The translations under genes and the position numbers were made by a program. A stretch of DNA of 64,000 bases from Perca fluviatilis (taxonomy: Eukaryota > Chordata > Actinopteri > Perciformes > Percidae): positions 29,250,383-29,314,382 of the forward strand of contig NC_053119.1 in the NCBI RefSeq assembly GCF_010015445.1, read 5' to 3'. Numbering within the stretch: the stretch's first letter is position 1; every line of letters begins with the position of its first letter. The notes beneath the pieces are model-generated. The model made no database searches. It had not been told where the DNA came from and saw only the letters and a list, made by a program, of their open reading frames with translations. Positions 34,918 through 47,816 of this stretch are shown here, piece by piece.

Positions 34918-36160
34918 GATTTAAAGGGACAGACACTCCATTGATTTTACAGATACATGTCTGTTAACTTGTCAGGGTTAGTACTAGTAAGCCTGTGGAG
35001 GAAAAGAAACCTGATGATGTCACAGTGATGTCATCAGGGTAATCTGGACAGTGCTACACATTAAAAGGTGGTGGTGGTGTAGAGTTTGAAGACCACGCAG
35101 AGAAGGTCTAATGAAATATGTTTTTGATTGCATTAGGGGAAATGAAGGATCCAGTGTTTTTGGAGTTTGACCCATACCAGGGACTAAAAGCCAGGATATC
35201 TTGGACTCTGCTGCATCAAATAACTTTATAGAAGTGCAATACTAAGTTACTTGAAGACCCTATTCAAACCACAATAACACTCTGATATCTCAGAGTCAGA
35301 TATCAGTTAGGACAGAAATCATCCAGATCACGATTCACAGTTCACAGATCTTTATTATTCATGAGTGAGGATATTCATTTGTGCCATATCACCTTCGCAT
35401 ATTAAGCTTCATGTCATTCTTTTCAGCAAATAAAAAAAAAAGGTGATAAATAACTTTAATACACTGTAAATACAGTTTATGCTTGAGCTGTTCACTGAGT
35501 AGGTTATGAACAGGCAGGGAGAGGAAGAAACATTCCTTCAGAATTTCCTGTCATTGTTTTTAGAGTTCCTGTTCTTTAACATGCTCAACACAAGAGATTG
35601 AAAAACATCGAGAACGTGTCTGTCATTGCAGTCAAAGTAGGACTTATTACAATACTTATTTTCATCCACAGTGTGATAAAAAGCTAATAAGTAAGGTTGG
35701 TTTGCTAACATCAAGTGCAGCTTTTTATGAAAAATCAAGCATTTACAGTGAATAATATGACAGAGGTTTCTATCTGTTATTCCAGTGACTCTGTAAAACG
35801 AGCAATGAAACCTGCATTGTTTTGCTTAATAAAAGGAGCAGCTCACTTACAGTACCTAAAACTACTTAATTAGTTTAACTTTTAGTGGAGAGTTATGGTG
35901 TTTCATGATGCTATGGTATAAATGCTGATTCAGAGGCTTCTCTGACATGACAACAACAGAATTTCAGGGATTGTAAATACTTGTCTTAACTGGACTGATA
36001 TTCAGCTTGGTTGTACTACTCATCACAAGCTAAATAAATAGCAGTACTACCAACCAATACAAACATTTAGTTTGGTAAGACAACAGTAAAATTCAAAACA
36101 TCCTGCCACCGCAGAGCAGTAACATGTCACATGACCATGTGCAGATATGGGATTTGCGCA
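34918..36160. other. Intergenic DNA without recognised feature
   Basis: AT-rich, no exon-like or repeat-end signal noticed. Confidence 0.35.
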
Positions 36161-36397
36161 TTATTATGGAACCCACGTAACTTCTAGGAAAGGCCCGCTC
36201 TACGAAGCAGCTTGATTGGTTGGGGTTAGGTATTGACCTCAAGTGGTTCAGGTTAGGATAACCGATTGGTCAGGGGATTGGACCTGAACAAATCGGGTTA
36301 TGTTACCTAGCGTAAGCATGGATGCCTGGCCAATAGTAGTGTGTGAATGCGATTGAAGGGCGTGCCTTTCCTAGAAGTTGCGTGGGTTCCATAATAA
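36161..36397. mobile_element. Foldback MITE with 34-bp arms
   Basis: Arms 36161-36194 and 36364-36397 are inverted copies matching at 33 of 34 positions (TTATTATGGAACCCACG then AACTTCTAGGAAAGGC). The 170-bp centre is non-coding. Confidence 0.75.
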
Positions 36398-36632
36398 CGT
36401 GAGACTTGCACATCATTCGGACCACACAGTATTTAGAGAACAATATGTAGCATCCAGTGCTTACAGGGGTAATCTGATGTGGACTTTCTGATGTGACTGA
36501 TTTCATTTGATTGCTCACTGCTTTTCTCGACATTAATGCTGAACAAAAAGAAGACAATGGCGTATTCTGACGCGACGTGGAGTGTTCTCTTGCACCGTTG
36601 TGCGCTTATCCCCTACTAGTTTGTGGGTTTAA

Positions 36633-37387
36633 CATGGGCGTAAATTTCATCTAGCAGTTGTCGGGGACAATAAACATGAAATTTCTCAAGAGCAATTTTT
36701 GAAGGAGACGGAACTAATCATTACATCCAAAATTGTACATTGTAGAGGATATGTGTAGTTGTGGAACTCCAATAAGTAGGCTGGCAAGCAATTTTATTCA
36801 CTTTAAACACTGGATGAAGTGATTCTTTTCTTTAATACAGATGATGCTGACCTGAGAACTGAACCCCCTGCAAGCAAAGCTAACTAACCATCCAGCTGGC
36901 TCATTTTCTGTAACCAGTGAAAGCAAGCTAGCTAACTAACTATCCAACAAGCTATTAAACAAGCTGCCAAACAAGCTAGATCACGTTATAATCGCTAACA
37001 TAGAGGACTGATGGGAATATATTTTGTCATGACCAAATTATTAATGACACAGCATCATCTGGATTACAGGAAGAAAAACAAAATCACTTCATCCGATGTT
37101 TAAAGTGAATAAAGTAGCCCTGTCTACTTACTGGAGTTCCACAACTAATGCTACTGAAGCGATTTAAACCTTGCTCTCTCCCACCCAGCACCATCTCTCT
37201 TAACGGTGCTGCTCCCAACGGACGTACTTGTGTGTGTAGCATAGACACTACCTACACAATTATTTTTTATTATATATTCTACATTATTTACAATACACAG
37301 CTTTGTTGTTGTTTTTTTAATGATTTTAGCAACCCTCAGATAGGGTAGGTCCTGACCCCCCAGAATCCCCCGCGATTTACGCCTATG
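36633..37387. mobile_element. MITE with CATGGGCGTAAAT ends
   Basis: Left CATGGGCGTAAATTTC, right (inverted) CATAGGCGTAAATCGC. An internal pair GTTGTGGAACTCCA / TGGAGTTCCACAAC lies at about 36759 and 37132. It ends about 100 bases from the cstpp1 stop codon, so it may lie in the 3' UTR. Confidence 0.6.
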
Positions 37388-37488
37388 CGTTTACATAGCA
37401 AATAATGGCCACGTGTACTACACAGCCTCAGTGTGTTTGGGACACACTGTGGAAGGTGACATGTCACAGACTGTTGAAAGGTTAGAGC

Positions 37489-38206
37489 TCAGTTTTCAGA
37501 GGAGTCGGTCTCTTCCGTGGAACCATCGCTTTCCACCTCCATCTTCCTCCTGTGGTGGATGTTCCTTCTGGGGGAGGCCTTCCTCTGCACCTCCTTCAGC
37601 CCCCCCACTGCACTGCCACTGCTGTTGCTGCCAGGACTCACTGAGATCTGGGCAATTCTGGACAGCACGGGACAAGGAAAGAGATATTAAGAGAAGAAAA
37701 GATGGAAGAGAGGAAAAAAGAAAGCAAGAAAGAGGAAGACGGGGCGGCCGTGGTTCAGGACGTAGAGCAGTCATCTACGGTTGCTACAAATTGATCGATC
37801 CCTGGCCCCTGCATTCTACATGTCCATGTGTCCTTAGTGCTCCTGAACTGCCATTGGTGTGTGAATGTGTGAATGCTGATCTGTTGAGCACGTGGCACCT
37901 TATATCATAGCCTCAGCCGCTGCTCTTCTCCCTCTACACCAACGACCTCACCTCAAAAAACCCAATGAGTCTGCTTACAGACAGGAGGTGGAACAGCTGG
38001 TCCAATGGTGCAGTCAGAACCACCTGGAGTTAAACCCCAAGAAAACATTGGAGATGACAGTGGACTTTAGGAGAAGTCCCCCCCTCCCCCACTCCCACTC
38101 CATCCCCCCATTTCTTACTGTAATTTTTTATTCTTTATATGTTAAAGTTCCTATGACATGCTGCTTTTTTGGTGCTTTTATATATTTGTGAGCGCTGTCA
38201 CTGGAA

Positions 38207-38270
<64 letters not shown>

Positions 38271-41200
38271 ATGCTCTCACAGTTTGTCTAGCTCCTGGTC
38301 CATCTCTGGGTCAATGAGCAACTCAGCCTTGCTGGGTAATGCTCCTGCAGAAAGAGGGACGAAAGAGAAGATGCAACATTTTTAAGCAGTATTAATTGGA
38401 TATTCCATAAATGTGTATTGAATCTAATTATTTGGTGTAATGTAAAAGGGGTCACTTGTGTTGACAAATCCAGGAGCTGTAGAGATAAAACACGATCAGA
38501 CCACATTTTATGGATTTATGCATAAATGTAGTCAACTCAAAAGAGTTCACTTTATTTTTCTTGGCACCGTATTATTATTTATTAACAATTTCTTCAGCGA
38601 AGCCTCTTGCCGCTCATGATGAAAAAAAGTATTTCCACACGACTAGCAGTTATTGAGCCAAGAGAATATTTGTGTGCCGCTAATAGTGTGAGCAGTGGTG
38701 CTTCGGGTACTCCTGGATGAGTGCTACCATCACATCCGGCGTGTGGCTACTTGAAGAGTAGCCACAGTATTTTGCTGATTATAATCTAGCTCTGTGTCAT
38801 GGCAGTGTGGGCATTGTGTTTAGATGAACTGTGTTTGGCTTTCCTCTGTGGCACCAATGCACGGAGCTCCTCGTGGAGCAGAGCAACTGAGGTCTGTTGA
38901 GATCTGCCGGATGACACGAAATTACACGTTTTGCGGTAGTGGGGCAGGTGGTAACAATGGAACTCCTTGTATTTGACATCAATTAATGAATTATGTGATA
39001 TATTTGGAAAAGTTGGAAACATTGCTATTTGTAGTAGACAAATAGGGGTACTTTGTGTCAAAATGTGTGAGCTATAACACAAAAATTCTGCGAGTTATAA
39101 GTGCTTAGAGAAAAAGTGTTACAACCACCCCCGGTATCACCTACTGTAAGGGCCCAGACACACAGAGCCTACGGCCAAACATCGGCAGAAAAGGCAGTTG
39201 GGCTGATCAGTCTCCCCAAATTGGTTAAAAAAGTGCCTCGGAACACACCAAAGCTACGAGACGTAATACGTCTCCATAACAGCAGGCGGCGCTAATCTGT
39301 ATAGTCGCCCAAAAATTTAAACCAGCAGCTGATTAGACGAACGCGTCACGTGGGTCTCGTTTCTCTGGAAATTCAAAGACAAAAAGTCAGGGTGGTTTGT
39401 TCAGAATACGATCTCATGTTGTACTGAAATACTTCACCGAAACATGTTTCTGAAAACATTTTAAGCGAGAAATAGGCCATGCAGTTGCTGAATCTTTATT
39501 CATTTCAGATCAACAAAGGTCAGTTTAAAAGATTTGTCAGATTTTGAGAGACTCTAGTCACGCTCATTCCGCTCCCCGTTTCCGGGTTAGCACTCTACCA
39601 ATCAGATGGGTCATTTGAGTTCGACTGCCAGCAGTGCCCGCCCCGCTGATTATACATGTCAAATCAGCCAAAATGAAGGACGACGGCCCCTCAGACGGAC
39701 GACGGCACGGAACACACAGAACAGTCTTTAGTCACTGACCTCACCAGACTGTCCAACGGCCGATTATTGTGTCCGGGCCTTAAAGCTCAGATCAGACCAA
39801 AGATTTGCGACAAAACCAAACTGTTTTAAAATGTCGCAGGAAAAGGCTGCAGCGGTCTGAATCGACCCGTCTTAGCTCGACTCAAGCCGGCTGACGGTGT
39901 CGCCTGCGACTCATCTGCTCAAGTCTCCAGAGGCTGGTTTTAGAATGTAAGGAAACGTCACCTGTTTCAGCAGCTAATAGACAAGTCAGCTTGTAAAGTC
40001 AGCTACAAACTATAGCAATGAAATGATCCATAAGCCATTTAATTTCTATGTTACAAACTGTAAACAGGTCGAAATGGCAGAGTTTTAGACAGAGGCTCAA
40101 CGAGCACCCGCGACCATAATGTGGTCGAGCGAGCTAGAGAATGACTGAAGAGAGAGAGTGCCTAGAACAAAGCTGCGAATCAGAGAAATAAAACATTTTT
40201 TGCCGATTCATCACTAGAAATGCAACTGTAGCAAGCATCTCACTATCACGTTATCCACATTCATATTTAGACGCTACAAATTAAAATACAAATTAAATCC
40301 AGCTACCAAAAAAGCATGAAAGTCGGAGGTTAGAATGGACATACACAAAGTCGTTGCTATGGAGAATGAACTGGGCTTAACACTAAAACCCGCCAAAATA
40401 ATACAGGGTCCAACATAGGTCAGGCCAGTAAATAGAAAACGGTGTTCGGCTTCCCTTCGTGGCGCCAGTGCACATTTTTCAATATTTACGAGCCACCAAG
40501 TCAAGTCTCACAGCTCTGGTATGTAGTAATGTATACAAGTCATGTATGATATCTGAATAAAAGTGGGTATAATCGTAAAGCAAACTGTGTACGCCTTTAC
40601 ACAAATCATACAATTGTACACTTATGTAATTGTAACATTTTGTATGTAGTAGTGGTAGAAGTAGTAGCAGATTAATGAGTAATGTTAAACCTACCTATAG
40701 TTTGGTTGATGGTCTCATGTTTAGCCAGGCCCATTAGGAAGCTGTAGTAAGACACTTTGTTAAACTGTTCCAGTACTTCCCTCATACAGGACCTGGGAGG
40801 ATGACTTCACACAGACACAAAAAAGTCAGCTAAAACACACATGCATAAGAACAAATAAGTGCTACAATTAGTGTTAAAGCAGTCCAGTTTGTGCTCAGCT
40901 GCTGCATAGATGAGTGCTGGGCCACAGCCGCTGGTGCCCCTAAAGGGAATTAATTTTCTCACTTTCAAATAATTAATAATGATTCAATTTCATTCAACTT
41001 CAGTATCCTTCAGGGATTGTCATCATCAACACAGTCTGTTAGTTAGCGCTTTTTTTTGTCTAGTTATAATTATAGTATAAAGTATAAATATAATGGTTAT
41101 GTGCGTTCCCATGAAATAGGAAATTTAACTGACGTCATCAGTCCTTTCCCACTTGTCATCATATACAATCAATCTATCAGTTTTTATTTGTCACGTGAAA

Positions 41201-44200
41201 TCGTGACAAAGTACGATTTCAAGGTTGTTGAAAATTGTATTTGCAATGAAAATTATAAAAACATTGTTAAAAAATAAGAAATAATAGCAAGTTTCTGTAG
41301 GATGTCTGGTCCCAGTGAGTGAGGACTGGAATGTGAGTTTTACCTGTGCTTGAACCTGTCACAGAAGGCATCTATACACTGAGCCAGAGTGGACGGTTCC
41401 ACTCCGTCCTGCTGCTGCTCCTCCTTGTCATTCTCCTCGGCAGCGGCAGAGGGGAGCTGCTCGATGGACGTGGACGTGGGGACGATGACAGTGTTAGGAC
41501 TCTTCCCTGCTAACAGATCCTGGTAGATCACCAGCACGCTGTCCAGGAACTCTACAGACACACAGGATTACGGGCAGTTGGAAGTCCGTGGGTTAAATTC
41601 GGTTTTATTCAGCTTTTGGTTGGAAATGGAATTAGACTGCTAACATTGCCTTTCATCATAAATTCATTATTAGATATAAATGTGATATAACTCCATATTG
41701 TCCACTTCTGATAAGATGATTCCGCCCTCAATACTGGTAGGTAATAGGTTTCTGTTATTATTTTCACATCTGATATCTGAACATAGAAATCCTTCAAGTG
41801 TGGTGAACACGTTTTTTCTCTACATCTTTAAACTGTTTTGTTTTCTATTGAGAAATAATTTGAAACAAATGCCAGTGATTAACACACCCATGTTAATAAA
41901 AGTTTCCAGCTCCACTGAGTGAACTGCCAAAATGAAACAGTAGTTTTTATTGTACCTTGGTAGTAGAACTGTAGCTGGAAGGTATAAAGGAAATCAGAGA
42001 AAGACATCAGACAGTCGATGGCGTCGTCCATTAGAACAATTCTACAGGACAAGAAAAGAAAAGCAGATAACAACAGTTTACACCAGTCTTCTATCAACCA
42101 CTTAAGTCCAGTGGTGTACTGGTCATTAAGGGACCCAACAATTTAAGAAGTAACACGTGTCAAAGAAAAAAACAGTATGCGCTTAAGAACCAAAAAATCT
42201 GAGGAGTATGCAACATGAAAATACATTTAACTAGAGAGGATCACACCGGTCGCGATTCCAGGGGTTGAGGGCCTGCTTCCCTACTTCCTACCATCCTACT
42301 TCCGGAGCCCTTGCTTGCACAACACTCATTTTCAAACTCGGCCTTCATTTTTATGTAAATTACACACCTGTAAAGGTTCGTGATTGTATCGTGCACGGTT
42401 TTCAGGCCAGGAGCGTAAAATGTGTGTGTTTGGGTGTTTGTGTGGGGGGGGGTTCCTTCCTTACTTCCTTCTCCCCCATCTTCTGGCTTAACCGATTTCA
42501 CTATTAACCGCGCTTTAAAACGTCATGGTTAATTAATCGTAAAGGCTCTGCTACACTGAGTGTTCATTGACTGCAAGTTATGTGTAGCGGTGTGTGCAGT
42601 TCTTATTAAACCTCCTTGACAATGGGATAATTTACTGCAATTTTTTAACATTACATAAAGTTAGCAAACACCAGGAAAACGCAGAGCAGAGCCAGCCCCC
42701 GACTTCAGGACAGCAGCAGCTGCAAGCTTGCTAGCGACTTTTTTTATTAATGTTTAATTTAACGGTACCGTTACAGTTAACAGTCAGGAGCCGAAGTTTG
42801 CATTTACATTGAGTGCACTGATGATAACGTGGCAATGACAACATGGCTTTTGTTTGTGGTGTGACTGATTCACCTCTAGTCTCTAATATTTTCAGATGAA
42901 TTTAAATGAAAATGTTCATGATTGACCATATAATCATTTTCTAAACATTCAAAACTGTTACTGTGTTATTTAAGGCCGCAATAAATAACACATTCAAATC
43001 TAGAGTGTTCATGTAATTTCATACATTAGCAGTGAAATTAATGAATGCATAATAATCGTGATAATCGTGAAACCGTGATTATTTTTCAGACTATAATCGT
43101 ACCAACAAAATCTATAATTGTTGCATCCCTAGTCAGAACACACCTATTTTGATCCGTTTGATTTGTAAAGTTTCATATTTTGCACAGTTGTCGGGCCAAG
43201 GGGCGTAAAACCCCCTACTTTCAGTACCCTTTCCCAGCCACACGCATTTTGGTATTCTGCCGTGATTTTGATCCACACACCTGTGAAGTTCGACTGCATC
43301 TTGCACGGTTGCGACGCTATAAATCATACATTAGACACGTGCCATGACTACAAAAAGCGCTGCCTAGAGTCTGTCTGTGTCGGATTTCAAAACACACACA
43401 AAGTGAAAACAATACCAGCGTCGCTGTCGCAGCTGGTAAAAATATTGGGTCTTTAAATGTGCAGGGCATGAGGAGAGAAGATTCCTCACACAAGGACTGA
43501 AAGATTAAATTTTCTTGTTAGGCCTGTTGTAACATACAGCACTGTCATGTACAGTATATACAATATAACTACATGATGAAGACTGCACTGTACTTTTAAT
43601 ACTACACAAATGGCCATCCTATTTGCGCTACAGTATGTACCTCATACTAATCCTCATAGGTAACTGAACAGACTTTCACAGCATGCAATGTTAAAGTTGT
43701 GGTAACCAAACAAACAAAGGTGTAACCTCTTAGGAATGGCGAACAACAGTACAAAGAAATCCTGTTCAAAAGAGTTGAAATAAAAAAATGTATTGAAGGG
43801 GACGGGTGTAGTGTGTTGTCTGGTTGTGTACTGACCTGGCTGCACTCTGCAATATCTCCAAAGGGAAGTCTGGACACAATAACTGCAGCAGCGACCTGTA
43901 CTCCAGCATGGACAGTAAGTCTGGAATACAAAACTAACTTTAGTTACAGTACAGAATATACAACAGTGAAGCCCTGGTTTAAATGTTAAAGACCAACCAG
44001 TCTAGCCAAGTGGGTTTTTGCAAGTAAAGGAATTAATATTTGGAAACTAATGACAGTACACTACTGACATGACTTCCTATTAATAATTCACTTAACAGTC
44101 TGTAATAACCAGGACTTTGCAATGTGAGTCTTATAACTTATAACATAAACCTAGCCTTATATAGAGAAAGGGACGATTATGTAATGACTATCACAAGCTA

Positions 44201-45371
44201 ACTATAACCAAAACAGAAAACGTTTCCATTCTAATTATTTCTGGCTCTCACTCACCTCCATTCTTGCCAATCTGTCTGTAGCATCTCCAGAAGACTCTGA
44301 TGAAGGAGGCTCTGTTATGAGGAGTGGCCCTGATGTAGTTATACTCTCGGAAGAGCACGTGGTTACTGTTCTTTACACTGCTGAAACTACAAACACCCAC
44401 ACACACAAATTAACACACCTCAAAAGTCATGTCATCAATCAGTTAAAGATTGTATACATGATGCACTAACTTGTCTTTACTTCCATCAACTATCTCAGCT
44501 AGGATAGGATGACAGTAGACTGTGTAGACACGTCTCACTTTAGATTATATTTGCTGCATACTGTACATTCAGCACAAAAGCGGGAAACTGTCTCACTGGC
44601 TTTCTGCATTACATTTGCAAAAGGCTTTTATACACAGAAGTGTGTTAAGATGTACACTTGTAGGCAATTGTTAGGTAAACAAATGATCACATATTAGCAC
44701 TGTTTTAGAATACATTTCTTCCAAAGGAAATCATTGAATAAATGTGATTATAAGCAGAATAGGCTACCTAATATTGAACAAGCTCTTCTGGGGCAGTTTG
44801 CAATATGAAAATGTGTGCCAAACTGTACTGAATTGAAGTTTCATTATTTTATACATTTTCCAATGGCATCTTTGTGGAGATATGTAACTTAAATATGTTT
44901 GTAGCCATCGGTCAAAACGTTTTCCCAGTGTCTGCTTTTCAGACCTACAGAACAACCATACCAATAGGTGACTGACTGTGATGTGTTCAGTGTAACATAC
45001 TATTCTGCAAAGTAACGGATCACCCCGAACTGGGTGTACTCCTCTTTATGTTCCAGCAGCTGGGTCACCGCATCACTCAGGTAGAACAATACATTACTGT
45101 CCGCTGTGAGAGAAATAAACACACAATCACACACGTACGGATACAAAGACAGACTTAAAAACTATGACAGCTTAGCTGATAGTTTCAATTCATTGACGAT
45201 ATACTGACGTGACAGAGCGATGATTAGATAGCTCACGACTGTTAAATTAAAATATACACCAAAAAAGTCGTTAGCTAAAGAGCTCAACTGTTAGCTAGCA
45301 CTGCACAGCTAACACATAGCTAACCTACCAAGGTACTCGTCATCCGGGACGGTGGAATTAAAACGGTTCAT
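37489..45371 (-). CDS. cstpp1: Centriolar satellite tubulin polyglutamylase complex regulator 1 (C11orf49 orthologue)
   Basis: In mammals this protein sits at centriolar satellites and supports the tubulin polyglutamylase complex. Predicted exons in transcript order: 45371-45329, 45103-45001, 44386-44256, 43920-43836, 42041-41956, 41551-41344, 40792-40695, 38344-38281, 37657-37489. All joins are in phase, giving 987 nt (328 residues plus stop), close to the roughly 330-residue human protein. Recognised blocks: MNRFNSTVPDDEYLA start, FREYNYIRATPHNRASF, LLCPDFPLEILQSAARI, VLMDDAIDCLMSFSDF, SPNTVIVPTS, and the acidic end SDGSTEETDSSEN. The last exon lies in a frame with no long open reading frame of its own and was found by matching this acidic tail. 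The gene is divergent from ckap5. The eighth donor reads CTGTGA, so unspliced RNA would stop at once. No transmembrane segment is seen. Confidence 0.9.
38207..38270. repeat. GT/CA microsatellite beside a cstpp1 splice donor
   Basis: An essentially pure (GT)n, which reads (CA)n on the cstpp1 strand, starting about 10 bases inside the intron from the exon-8 donor. Confidence 0.95.
39147..39782. mobile_element. MITE with TAAGGGCCCAGACACA ends
   Basis: Left TAAGGGCCCAGACACACAG and inverted right TAAGGCCCGGACACAAT. It is about 636 bp, non-coding, in the cstpp1 intron before exon 8. Confidence 0.6.
39925..40115. repeat. Fragment related to the pogo-like element
   Basis: GAAATGAAATGATCCATAA-like and GGTCGAAATGGCAGAGTTTT match the interior of the element at 56681-57329. 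No ends of its own were seen. Confidence 0.6.
42230..43440. repeat. Composite repeat region in a cstpp1 intron
   Basis: The block 43010-43133 (AATAATCGTGATAATCGTGA to TGTTGCATCCCTAG) is the end of a hAT-like MITE. On either side (about 42340-42430 and 43250-43330) lie related segments containing ACACACCTGT and CTTGCACGGTT-like words. The left MITE end was not found. Confidence 0.4.
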
Positions 45372-45651
45372 TCTGGTCGCCCTTATAGGTGATAACGTTG
45401 AAATTAACATGAATACACTTGGCGTGTGTGTAGCTCTGATGGGCGAACTATCTAGCTAGCTATGTACACAATTTAATAAATGTAATTTCTGTAGCCTTGG
45501 GATTTTGCTAGCTATCATTGTACTTGACTGCTGGTCCTAGGTCCTAACATGGTGGGCTTCCATGGAAACAGCAGGATGTTGTGAGTTACATAAATTAAAT
45601 GCCCCCGAACATTACAGCACGCAAAGGTTCCTTTGTATTTTCAACATAATG

Positions 45652-45759
45652 TTATTATTATTATTATTAATAATAATAATAATAATAATATTTGTATGTA
45701 TTTATTACTATAATTATTATCATTATTTAATAATAATAATGATAATAATAAATACAAAA

Positions 45760-45791
<32 letters not shown>

Positions 45792-45892
45792 GCGTGACTT
45801 TCAGTGTGGCTTTATTATAAAAGTATCATTATTTTTTTGGCAATAATAATAATAATAATAATAATAATTATAATAATAATAATAATAATAAA
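45652..45892. repeat. TTA/TAA trinucleotide microsatellite cluster
   Basis: Alternating (TTA)n and (TAA)n blocks, so the cluster is largely self-complementary. It starts about 280 bases upstream of the cstpp1 start codon. Confidence 0.92.
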
Positions 45893-46574
45893 TTCAAGCG
45901 TCGAAATCATGAAATCAAAAACATGTTATTTTTCACTTAAATACCTTGTTTGTGTTTTTATGCTTATCATTAAGTGAAATGCTTATTATATCCGGGTTTG
46001 CTTGCAATATGTTGTGTCTTTCTTATATCAAGTACACAGTACTTCTCTTTGAAGCAAACCCACACTTGCCTGCTCACATAGAGAGCAATAAAGTAGTTTT
46101 ATTATATTATTTTTAGCAAATATTTCAAAATATCTCTCTGCGGTACTGTCCTCACTTTCCATTTTAGTGTTGTTCTCCTGCAGTGCTTTTTTACATATGT
46201 TAGTATAATAATGTGTGGCACTTCTTTTCTCTACTGTAGGCCTACACTCTGCACAATCAGGCACTAATCTTTTGCATAAAGTCTCTTGGAGTGTTGCTGG
46301 TAGAAACGGTTGAATGTAAGCCTATGTAATTCAAAAAAACTAAAATGGCTTTCTCTACTTGAGTGGTAAGCCTCTGTGTCTTTGAAATGAATCTGTCTGT
46401 ATCCTGTGCTGTGCTGTGTCCTGATATTGTTAAATCAATTTAACTATATGTTTTCAGTAATTGAGTGGCTTGTGTATTGTTCTATTATGTTTGTTGTTGT
46501 AAAAAATATGTACTTAGATGAACAACCTGCAGACTAGTCAAATAGGTGTAAAGGCAATACATGAAAGGAATTAA

Positions 46575-47060
46575 TTTATTCTTGTTCTTCTTGTTCTTGT
46601 TCTTGTTCTTCTTTGTGGTTTATTGGCAGCTAACAACAATTCTGTGCATTACTGCCCACCAACTGTATGGATCAGAATGTCTGGTATTTACAATATTCAT
46701 TTTAGATCATGTGTCTAGGATACTTTAATAGTAATCGATAACACACATTTCTGAAGTCTTTTGATATTCTGCCTTCTTTCTTCCTCATATTTCTAACAAT
46801 ATAGTATAACATGCTCTACTGTTTCTTCTTGTCCACAGTAATCACATCTACTACCTGTTTTATGTTTACCTATTTTGAATAGTGTACTGTTTAGTCCAGT
46901 GTATTAACATTACTGTCTCATCTCTCCTATTCCTTCCAACACACCTAATTTTCCCATCTTTCCTTTGAACTTTGTAAAAAACATCATCCTTTCCTCTCCT
47001 CCTACCATCAATGTTATTATTTTCTATAGCCTCCTTTGCAACCTCATAGACATTTCATCC
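46575..47060 (-). mobile_element. Possible LINE 3'-end fragment
   Basis: On the minus strand it reads toward an AGAAGAACAAGAAC-type simple tail at about 46575-46612, as many RTE/I-like LINEs do. There is no intact reading frame. The clade is not assigned. Confidence 0.35.
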
Positions 47061-47689
47061 GAACCAATAATGGAAATATTTTTATAGTTACAAGAATGGC
47101 TTAATTTTAGAGCAGCTAATCAAATCTCTTCCAATGATAAGCAATGCACGTGGGGGTCCAATCAGAAAAGAATGTCATACTTTGGGGGCGGGCCATATTT
47201 CAAATGCAACCAATCAATGGCTTTGTCTATTGACAAATAGGGACGCCCAAAGAGTAAACTGTATAATGCGTAAATGTGTAATGTGGATCCAACATAATGT
47301 GGGGTGTACTGCTGTTTCCTAGTCTGTAATTAATGTGTAATGCAGTGTGACTTTATACAAAGTCTATGATTAAACACAAGAGGTATGTTTGTAGTCAGGG
47401 TGGTGCCGGTCTCCGCCCCTCCTCTGTCTCTCCGCCCTTGGAGGCATTTCAAAAAGCTGCAACAAGTTTGACATAGGCAGCGGTGATAGGACCGGAAATT
47501 GGTGCCATTAAAATAAGAGCGCAAAATGTCTCAGTTGCACAGAAATACATAAACAAATGAAACTGTATCCCGAAATGTTGATTTGCTTAACGTTACGTTT
47601 TCTACTACACAATATATGTTAATTAATTCGATACTTTGTATTAATCGAGAAACTTTCTAGATGTCAGTTTTATTTAGAACCGGATGTTG

Positions 47690-47816
47690 TCTTCTGGGCG
47701 GCACTGGCAATGCTTGTAAAGCTCGGCTGGGCTTCTCTCTGTACACTAGTGATCCCATTATCATCCCCATCGAACTGGGCAGCCAGCATCGTATTGTCTC
47801 TTAGAGACGCAAACAG
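47690..47816 (+). promoter_or_regulatory. Candidate ckap5 non-coding first exon and promoter area
   Basis: The first ckap5 coding exon has an acceptor at 50020-50021, so a non-coding exon must lie upstream. The sequence ending at 47816 (AAACAG followed by GTATCC) is a plausible donor. It lies about 2.2 kb upstream in a stretch locally richer in CpG. This is only a guess; no TATA box or other decisive signal was seen. Confidence 0.22.

Noticed and set aside
37496..37774. 92-codon minus-strand ORF
   Set aside because: Wrong frame over the true last cstpp1 exon.
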